A stretch of DNA of 64,000 nucleotides from Odiellus spinosus (lineage: Eukaryota; Arthropoda; Arachnida; Opiliones; Phalangiidae). The notes under the pieces are model-generated. The model was not told the DNA's origin. It made no database searches and saw only the letters and a list, made by a program, of their open reading frames with translations. The position numbers and the translations under genes were made by a program. Positions 53,101 through 63,500 of the stretch are shown here, piece after piece. Within the stretch, counting starts at the first letter, position 1, and each line of letters begins with the position of its first letter. The stretch is taken from the NCBI GenBank assembly GCA_963920705.1, contig OY987227.1:1364001-1428000 (forward strand), read 5' to 3'.

Positions 53101-54552
53101 GTTATTTTCAATTGAAGGGTTATTTTCAATTGAAGAGTTATTTTCCATTGAAGGGTTATTTTCAATTGAAGAGTTATTTTCAATTGAAGAGTTATTTTCA
53201 ATCGAAGAGTTATTTTCAATCGAAGAGTTATTTTCAATCGAAGAGTTATTTTCAATTAAAGAGATATTTTCAATTGAAGAGTTATTTTCCATTGAAGAGT
53301 TATTTTCAATTGAAGGGTTATTTTCAATTGAAGGGTTATTTTCAATTGAAGAGTTATTTTCAATTGAAAAGTTATTTTCAATTGAAAAGTTATTTTCAAT
53401 AGAAGATTAATTTTCAACCGAAGATTTATTTTCAATTGAAGAGTTATTTTCAATTGAAGAGTTATTTTCAATTGAATAATTTTTTTCAATAGAAGATTTA
53501 TTTTCAATAGACGGTTATTTTCAATTAAAGGGCTATTTTCAATTGAAGAGTTATTTTCAATTGAAGAGGTATTTTCAATTAAAGGGCTATTTTCAATTGA
53601 AGAGTTATTTTCAATTGAAGAGTTATTTTCAATTGAAGGGTTATTTTTAATTGAAGAGTTATTTTCAGTTGAAGAGTTATTTTCAATTGAAGAGTTATTT
53701 TCAATTGAAGAGTTATTTTCAATTGAAAAGTTATTTTCAATTGAAGAGTTATTTTCAATTGAAGAGTTATTTTCAATTGAAGAGTTATTTTCAATTGAAG
53801 AGTTATTTTCAATTGAAGAGTTATTTTCAATCGAAGAGTTATTTTCAATCGAAGAGTTATTTTCAATCGAAGAGTTATTTTCAATTAAAGAGTTCTTTTC
53901 AATTGAAAAGTTATTTTCAATTAAAGAGTTCTTTTCAATTGAAAAGTTATTTTCAATTGAAAAGTTATTTTCAATAGAAGATTAATTTTCAACCGAAGAT
54001 TTATTTTCAATTGAAGAGTTATTTTCAATTGAAGAGTTATTTTCCATTGAAGAGTTATTTTCAATTGATGGGTTATTTTCAATTGAAGGGTTATTTTCAA
54101 TTGAAGAGTTATTTTCCATTGAAGGGTTATTTTCAATTGAAGAGTTATTTTCAAATGAAGAGTTATTTTCAATCGAAGAGTTATTTTCAATCGAAGAGTT
54201 ATTTTCAATCGAAGAGTTATTTTCAATTAAAGAGTTATTTTCAATTGAAGAGTTATTTTCCATTGAAGAGTTATTTTCAATTGAAGGGTTATTTTCAATT
54301 GAAGGGTTATTTTCAATTGAAGAGTTATTTTCAATTGAAGAGTTATTTTCAATTGAAGGGTTATTTTCAATTGAAGAGTTATTTTCAGTTGAAGAGTTAT
54401 TTTCAATTGAAGAGTTATTTTCAATAGAAGATTAATTTTCAATTGAAGAGTTATTTTCAATAGAAGATTTATTTTCAATTGAAGAGTTATTTTCAATTGA
54501 AGGGTTATTTTCAATTGAAGAGTTATTTTCAATTGAAGAGTTATTTTCAATT
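44127..54552 (-). repeat. Right-arm superunit 1 (about 10.43 kb)
   Basis: Starts at the cassette with the 3-bp deletion and ends just before the matching cassette at 54553. Landmarks recur in superunit 2 at offsets of 10,429 near the start and 10,447 from 44.6 to 47.6 kb. 10,447 plus 11 for the eleven -1 cassettes equals 581x18. Offsets of 10,445, 10,967, 10,949 and 10,859 follow. Inside there are recurring sub-blocks about 1.0-3.0 kb apart (at about 46.17, 49.14, 51.03 and 52.07 kb) that share the same ordered set of CAGTTG, TTAATTTTCAATTG, CAATCG-pair and TTCCATTG variants. Confidence 0.82.
48660..48945 (-). repeat. Uniform run of the GAAAAGTTA monomer subtype
   Basis: About 15 monomers reading TTCAATTGAAAAGTTATT on the + strand, a subtype where the usual GAAGAGTTA is replaced, with one TTTCTATTG variant near the start. 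Similar runs lie at about 50,540-50,850, 51,765-51,890, 59,640-59,925, 61,490-61,705 and 63,285-63,560. Each ends in a TTAATTTTCAACCG block. The run lengths differ between equivalent places, so these are the most length-variable parts of the right arm. Confidence 0.82.
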
Positions 54553-57500
54553 GAATAATTTTTTTCAATAGAAGATTTATTTTCAATAGACGGTTATTTT
54601 CAATTAAAGGGCTATTTTCAATTGAAGAGTTATTTTCAATTGAAGAGTTATTTTCAATTGAAGGGTTATTTTTAATTGAAGAGTTATTTTCAGTTGAAGA
54701 GTTATTTTCAATTGAAGAGTTATTTTCAATTGAAGAGTTATTTTTAATTGAAGAGTTATTTTCAGTTGAAGAGTTATTTTCAATTGAAGAGTTATTTTCA
54801 ATAGAAGATTAATTTTCAATTGAAGAGTTATTTTCAATAGAAGAGTTATTTTCAAGAGAAGATTTATTTTCAATTGAAGAGTTATTTTCAATTGAAAAGT
54901 TATTTTCAATAGAAGATTAATTTTCAACCGATGATTTATTTTCAATTGAAGAGTTATTTTCAATTGAAGAGTTATTTTCAATTGAAGAGTTATTTTCAAT
55001 TGAAGAGTTATTTTCAATTGAAGAGTTATTTTCAATTGAATAATTTTTTTCAATAGAAGATTTATTTTCAATAGAGGGTAATTTTCAATTAAAGGGCTAT
55101 TTTCAATTGAAGAGTTATTTTCAATTGAAGAGGTATTTTCAATTAAAGGGCTATTTTCAATTGAAGAGTTATTTTCAATTGAAGAGTTTTTTTCAATTGA
55201 AGAGTTATTTTCAATCGTAGAGTTATTTTCAATCGAAGAGTTATTTTCAATTGAAGAGGTATTTTCAATTAAAGGGCTATTTTCAATTGAAGAGTTATTT
55301 TCAATTGAAGAGGTATTTTCAATTAAAGTGCTATTTTCAATTGAAGAGTTATTTTCAATTGAAGAGTTTTTTTCAATTGAAGAGTTATTTTCAATCGTAG
55401 AGTTATTTTCAATCGAAGAGTTATTTTCAATTAAAGAGTTATTTTCAATTGAAGAGTTATTTTCCATTGAAGAGTTATTTTCAATTGAAGGGTTATTTTC
55501 AATTGAAGAGTTATTTTCAATTGAAGGGTTATTTTCAATTGAAGAGTTATTTTCAATTGAAGAGTAATTTTCAATTGAAGAGTTATTTTCAATTGAAAAG
55601 TTATTTTCAATTGAATAATTTTTTTCAATAGAAGATTTATTTTCAATAGAGGGTAATTTTCAATTAAAGGGCTATTTTCAATTGAAGAGTTATTTTCAAT
55701 TGAAGAGGTATTTTCAATTAAAGGGCTATTTTCAATTAAAGAGTTATTTTCAATTGAAGAGTTATTTTCCATTGAAGAGTTATTTTCAATTGAAGGGTTA
55801 TTTTCAATTGAAGGGTTATTTTCAATTGAAGAGTTATTTTCAATTGAAGGGTTATTTTCAATTGAAAAGTTATTTTCAATTGAAGAGTTATTTTCAATTG
55901 AAGAGTTATTTTCAATTGAAGAGTTATTTTCAATTGAAGAGTTATTTTCAATTGAAGAGTTATTTTCAATTGAAGAGTTATTTTCAATCGAAGAGTTATT
56001 TTCAATCGAAGAGTTATTTTCAATTAAAGAGTTATTTTCAATTGAAGAGTTATTTTCCATTGAAGAGTTATTTTCAATTGAAGGGTTATTTTCAATTGAA
56101 GGGTTATTTTCAATTGAAGAGTTATTTTCAATTGAAGGGTTATTTTCAATTGAAGAGTTATTTTCAATTGAAGAGTTATTTTCAATTGAAGAGTTATTTT
56201 CAATCGAAGAGTTATTTTCAATCGAAGAGTTATTTTCAATTAAAGAGTTATTTTCAATTGAAGAGTTATTTTCCATTGAAGAGTTATTTTCAATTGAAGG
56301 GTTATTTTCAATTGAAGGGTTATTTTCAATTGAAGAGTTATTTTCAATTGAAGGGTTATTATCAATTGAAAAGTTATTTTCAATTGAAAAGTTATTTTCA
56401 ATTGAAAAGTTATTTTCAATTGAAAAGTTATTTTCAATAGAAGATTAATTTTCAACCGAAGATTTATTTTCAATTGAAGAGTTATTTTCAATTGAAGAGT
56501 TATTTTCAATTGAATAATTTTTTTCAATAGAAGATTTATTTTCAATAGACGGTTATTTTCAATTAAAGGGCTATTTTCAATTGAAGAGTTATTTTCAATT
56601 GAAGAGGTATTTTCAATTAAAGGGCTATTTTCAATTGAAGAGTTATTTTCAATTGAAGAGTTATTTTCAATTGAAGGGTTATTTTCAATTGAAGAGTTAT
56701 TTTCAGTTGAAGAGTTATTTTCAATTGAAGAGTTATTTTCAATAGAAGATTAATTTTCAATTGAAGAGTTATTTTCAATAGAAGATTTATTTTCAATTGA
56801 AGAGTTATTTTCAATTGAAGGGTTATTTTCAATTGAAGAGTTATTTTCAATTGAAGAGTTATTTTCAATTGAAAAGTTATTTTCAATCGAAGAGTTATTT
56901 TCAATCGAAGAGTTATTTTCAATTAAAGAGTTATTTTCAATTGAAGAGTTATTTTCCATTGAAGAGTTATTTTCAATTGAAGAGTTATTTTCAATTGAAG
57001 AGTTATTTTCAATTGAAGAGTTATTTTCAATTGAAGAGTTATTTTCAATCGAAGAGTTATTTTCAATCGAAGAGTTATTTTCAATCGAAGAGTTATTTTC
57101 AATTAAAGAGTTCTTTTCAATTGAAAAGTTATTTTCAATTAAAGAGTTCTTTTCAATTGAAAAGTTATTTTCAATAGAAGATTAATTTTCAACCGAAGAT
57201 TTATTTTCAATTGAAGAGTTATTTTCAATTGAAGAGTTATTTTCCATTGAAGAGTTATTTTCAATTGATGGGTTATTTTCAATTGAAGGGTTATTTTCAA
57301 TTGAAGAGTTATTTTCCATTGAAGGGTTATTTTCAATTGAAGAGTTATTTTCAAATGAAGAGTTATTTTCAATCGAAGAGTTATTTTCAATCGAAGAGTT
57401 ATTTTCAATCGAAGAGTTATTTTCAATTAAAGAGTTATTTTCAATTGAAGAGTTATTTTCCATTGAAGAGTTATTTTCAATTGAAGGGTTATTTTCAATT

Positions 57501-60500
57501 GAAGGGTTATTTTCAATTGAAGGGTTATTTTCAATTGAAGAGTTATTTTCCATTGAAGGGTTATTTTCAATTGAAGAGTTATTTTCAATTGAAGAGTTAT
57601 TTTCAATCGAAGAGTTATTTTCAATCGAAGAGTTATTTTCAATCGAAGAGTTATTTTCAATTAAAGAGATATTTTCAATTGAAGAGTTATTTTCCATTGA
57701 AGAGTTATTTTCAATTGAAGGGTTATTTTCAATTGAAGGGTTATTTTCAATTGAAGAGTTATTTTCAATTGAAAAGTTATTTTCAATTGAAAAGTTATTT
57801 TCAATAGAAGATTAATTTTCAACCGAAGATTTATTTTCAATTGAAGAGTTATTTTCAATTGAAGAGTTATTTTCAATTGAATAATTTTTTTCAATAGAAG
57901 ATTTATTTTCAATAGACGGTTATTTTCAATTAAAGGGCTATTTTCAATTGAAGAGTTATTTTCAATTGAAGAGGTATTTTCAATTAAAGGGCTATTTTCA
58001 ATTGAAGAGTTATTTTCAATTGAAGAGTTATTTTCAATTGAAGGGTTATTTTTAATTGAAGAGTTATTTTCAGTTGAAGAGTTATTTTCAATTGAAGTTA
58101 TTTTCAATTGAAGAGTTATTTTTAATTGAAGAGTTATTTTCAGTTGAAGAGTTATTTTCAATTGAAGAGTTATTTTCAATAGAAGATTAATTTTCAATTG
58201 AAGAGTTATTTTCAATAGAAGAGTTATTTTCAATAGAAGATTTATTTTCAATTGAAGAGTTATTTTCAATTGAAAAGTTATTTTCAATTGAATAATTTTT
58301 TTCAATAGAAGATTTATTTTCAATAGAGGGTAATTTTCAATTAAAGGGCTATTTTCAATTGAAGAGTTATTTTCAATTGAAGAGGTATTTTCAATTAAAG
58401 GGCTATTTTCAATTGAAGAGTTATTTTCAATTGAAGAGTTTTTTTCAATTGAAGAGTTATTTTCAATCGTAGAGTTATTTTCAATCGAAGAGTTATTTTC
58501 AATTGAAGAGGTATTTTCAATTAAAGGGCTATTTTCAATTGAAGAGTTATTTTCAATTGAAGAGGTATTTTCAATTAAAGGGCTATTTTCAATTGAAGAG
58601 TTATTTTCAATTGAAGAGTTTTTTTCAATTGAAGAGTTATTTTCAATCGTAGAGTTATTTTCAATCGAAGAGTTATTTTCAATTAAAGAGTTATTTTCAA
58701 TTGAAGAGTTATTTTCCATTGAAGAGTTATTTTCAATTGAAGGGTTATTTTCAATTGAAGAGTTATTTTCAATTGAAGGGTTATTTTCAATTGAAGAGTT
58801 ATTTTCAATTGAAGAGTTATTTTCAATTGAAGAGTTATTTTCAATTGAAAAGTTATTTTCAATTGAATAATTTTTTTCAATAGAAGATTTATTTTCAATA
58901 GATGGTAATTTTCAATTAAAGGGCTATTTTCAATTGAAGAGTTATTTTCAATTGAAGAGGTATTTTCAATTAAAGGGCTATTTTCAATTAAAGAGTTATT
59001 TTCAATTGAAGAGTTATTTTCCATTGAAGAGTTATTTTCAATTGAAGGGTTATTTTCAATTGAAGGGTTATTTTCAATTGAAGAGTTATTTTCAATTGAA
59101 GGGTTATTTTCAATTGAAAAGTTATTTTCAATTGAAGAGTTATTTTCAATTGAAGGGTTATTTTCAATTGAAGAGTTATTTTCAATTGAAGAGTTATTTT
59201 CAATTGAAGAGTTATTTTCAATTGAAGAGTTATTTTCAATTGAAGAGTTATTTTCAATCGAAGAGTTATTTTCAATCGAAGAGTTATTTTCAATTAAAGA
59301 GTTATTTTCAATTGAAAAGTTATTTTCCATTGAAGAGTTATTTTCAATTGAAGGGTTATTTTCAATTGAAGGGTTATTTTCAATTGAAGAGTTATTTTCA
59401 ATTGAAGGGTTATTTTCAATTGAAGAGTTATTTTCAATTGAAGAGTTATTTTCAATTGAAGAGTTATTTTCAATCGAAGAGTTATTTTCAATCGAAGAGT
59501 TATTTTCAATTAAAGAGTTATTTTCAATTGAAGAGTTATTTTCCATTGAAGAGTTATTTTCAATTGAAGGGTTATTTTCAATTGAAGGGTTATTTTCAAT
59601 TGAAGAGTTATTTTCAATTGAAGGGTTATTTTCAATTGAAAAGTTATTTTCTATTGAAAAGTTATTTTCAATTGAAAAGTTATTTTCAATTGAAAAGTTA
59701 TTTTCAATTGAAAAGTTATTTTCAATTGAAAAGTTATTTTCAATTGAAAAGTTATTTTCAATTGAAAAGTTATTTTCAATTGAAAAGTTATTTTCAATTG
59801 AAAAGTTATTTTCAATTGAAAAGTTATTTTCAATTGAAAAGTTATTTTCAATTGAAAAGTTATTTTCAATTGAAAAGTTATTTTCAATTGAAAAGTTATT
59901 TTCAATTGAAAAGTTATTTTCAATAGAAGATTAATTTTCAACCGAAGATTTATTTTCAATTGAAGAGTTATTTTCAATTGAAGAGTTATTTTCAATTGAA
60001 TAATTTTTTTCAATAGAAGATTTATTTTCAATAGACGGTTATTTTCAATTAAAGGGCTATTTTCAATTGAAGAGTTATTTTCAATTGAAGAGGTATTTTC
60101 AATTAAAGGGCTATTTTCAATTGAAGAGTTATTTTCAATTGAAGAGTTATTTTCAATTGAAGGGTTATTTTCAATTGAAGAGTTATTTTCAGTTGAAGAG
60201 TTATTTTCAATTGAAGAGTTATTTTCAATAGAAGATTAATTTTCAATTGAAGAGTTATTTTCAATAGAAGATTTATTTTCAATTGAAGAGTTATTTTCAA
60301 TTGAAGGGTTATTTTCAATTGAAGAGTTATTTTCAATTGAAGAGTTATTTTCAATTGAAAAGTTATTTTCAATCGAAGAGTTATTTTCAATCGAAGAGTT
60401 ATTTTCAATTAAAGAGTTATTTTCAATTGAAGAGTTATTTTCCATTGAAGAGTTATTTTCAATTGAAGGGTTATTTTCAATTGAAGGGTTATTTTCAATT

Positions 60501-63500
60501 GAAGAGTTATTTTCAATTGAAGAGTTATTTTCAATTGAAAAGTTATTTTCAATTGAAGAGTTATTTTCAATTGAAGAGTTATTTTCAATTGAAGAGTTAT
60601 TTTCAATTGAAGAGTTATTTTCAATTGAAGAGTTATTTTCAATCGAAGAGTTATTTTCAATCGAAGAGTTATTTTCAATCGAAGAGTTATTTTCAATTAA
60701 AGAGTTCTTTTCAATTGAAAAGTTATTTTCAATTAAAGAGTTCTTTTCAATTGAAAAGTTATTTTCAATTGAAAAGTTATTTTCAATAGAAGATTAATTT
60801 TCAACCGAAGATTTATTTTCAATTGAAGAGTTATTTTCAATTGAAGAGTTATTTTCCATTGAAGAGTTATTTTCAATTGATGGGTTATTTTCAATTGAAG
60901 GGTTATTTTCAATTGAAGAGTTATTTTCCATTGAAGGGTTATTTTCAATTGAAGAGTTATTTTCAAATGAAGAGTTATTTTCAATCGAAGAGTTATTTTC
61001 AATCGAAGAGTTATTTTCAATCGAAGAGTTATTTTCAATTAAAGAGTTATTTTCAATTGAAGAGTTATTTTCCATTGAAGAGTTATTTTCAATTGAAGGG
61101 TTATTTTCAATTGAAGGGTTATTTTCAATTGAAGGGTTATTTTCAATTGAAGAGTTATTTTCCATTGAAGGGTTATTTTCAATTGAAGAGTTATTTTCAA
61201 TTGAAGAGTTATTTTCAATCGAAGAGTTATTTTCAATCGAAGAGTTATTTTCAATCGAAGAGTTATTTTCAATTAAAGAGTTATTTTCAATTGAAGAGTT
61301 ATTTTCCATTGAAGAGTTATTTTCAATTGAAGGGTTATTTTCAATTGAAGGGTTATTTTCAATTGAAGAGTTATTTTCAATTGAAAAGTTATTTTCAATT
61401 GAAAAGTTATTTTCAATAGAAGATTAATTTTCAACCGAAGATTTATTTTCAATTGAAGAGTTATTTTCAATTGAAGAGTTATTTTCAATTGAAAAGTTAT
61501 TTTCAATTGAAAAGTTATTTTCAATTGAAAAGTTATTTTCAATTGAAAAGTTATTTTCAATTGAAAAGTTATTTTCAATTGAAAAGTTATTTTCAATTGA
61601 AAAGTTATTTTCAATTGAAAAGTTATTTTCAATTGAAAAGTTATTTTCAATTGAAAAGTTATTTTCAATTGAAAAGTTATTTTCAATTGAAAAGTTATTT
61701 TCAATAGAAGATTAATTTTCAACCGAAGATTTATTTTCAATTGAAGAGTTATTTTCAATTGAAGAGTTATTTTCAATTGAATAATTTTTTTCAATAGAAG
61801 ATTTATTTTCAATAGACGGTTATTTTCAATTAAAGGGCTATTTTCAATTGAAGAGTTATTTTCAATTGAAGAGGTATTTTCAATTAAAGGGCTATTTTCA
61901 ATTGAAGAGTTATTTTCAATTGAAGAGTTATTTTCAATTGAAGGGTTATTTTCAATTGAAGAGTTATTTTCAGTTGAAGAGTTATTTTCAATTGAAGAGT
62001 TATTTTCAATAGAAGATTAATTTTCAATTGAAGAGTTATTTTCAATAGAAGATTTATTTTCAATTGAAGAGTTATTTTCAATTGAAGGGTTATTTTCAAT
62101 TGAAGAGTTATTTTCAATTGAAGAGTTATTTTCAATTGAAAAGTTATTTTCAATCGAAGAGTTATTTTCAATCGAAGAGTTATTTTCAATTAAAGAGTTA
62201 TTTTCAATTGAAGAGTTATTTTCCATTGAAGAGTTATTTTCAATTGAAGGGTTATTTTCAATTGAAGGGTTATTTTCAATTGAAGAGTTATTTTCAATTG
62301 AAGAGTTATTTTCAATTGAAAAGTTATTTTCAATTGAAGAGTTATTTTCAATTGAAGAGTTATTTTCAATTGAAGAGTTATTTTCAATTGAAGAGTTATT
62401 TTCAATCGAAGAGTTATTTTCAATCGAAGAGTTATTTTCAATCGAAGAGTTATTTTCAATCGAAGAGTTATTTTCAATTAAAGAGTTCTTTTCAATTGAA
62501 AAGTTATTTTCAATTAAAGAGTTCTTTTCAATTGAAAAGTTATTTTCAATTGAAAAGTTATTTTCAATTGAAAAGTTATTTTCAATAGAAGATTAATTTT
62601 CAACCGAAGATTTATTTTCAATTGAAGAGTTATTTTCAATTGAAGAGTTATTTTCCATTGAAGAGTTATTTTCAATTGATGGGTTATTTTCAATTGAAGG
62701 GTTATTTTCAATTGAAGAGTTATTTTCCATTGAAGGGTTATTTTCAATTGAAGAGTTATTTTCAAATGAAGAGTTATTTTCAATCGAAGAGTTATTTTCA
62801 ATCGAAGAGTTATTTTCAATCGAAGAGTTATTTTCAATTAAAGAGTTATTTTCAATTGAAGAGTTATTTTCCATTGAAGAGTTATTTTCAATTGAAGGGT
62901 TATTTTCAATTGAAGGGTTATTTTCAATTGAAGGGTTATTTTCAATTGAAGAGTTATTTTCCATTGAAGGGTTATTTTCAATTGAAGAGTTATTTTCAAT
63001 TGAAGAGTTATTTTCAATCGAAGAGTTATTTTCAATCGAAGAGTTATTTTCAATCGAAGAGTTATTTTCAATTAAAGAGTTATTTTCAATTGAAGAGTTA
63101 TTTTCCATTGAAGAGTTATTTTCAATTGAAGGGTTATTTTCAATTGAAGGGTTATTTTCAATTGAAGAGTTATTTTCAATTGAAAAGTTATTTTCAATTG
63201 AAAAGTTATTTTCAATAGAAGATTAATTTTCAACCGAAGATTTATTTTCAATTGAAGAGTTATTTTCAATTGAAGAGTTATTTTCAATTGAAAAGTTATT
63301 TTCAATTGAAAAGTTATTTTCAATTGAAAAGTTATTTTCAATTGAAAAGTTATTTTCAATTGAAAAGTTATTTTCAATTGAAAAGTTATTTTCAATTGAA
63401 AAGTTATTTTCAATTGAAAAGTTATTTTCAATTGAAAAGTTATTTTCAATTGAAAAGTTATTTTCAATTGAAAAGTTATTTTCAATTGAAAAGTTATTTT

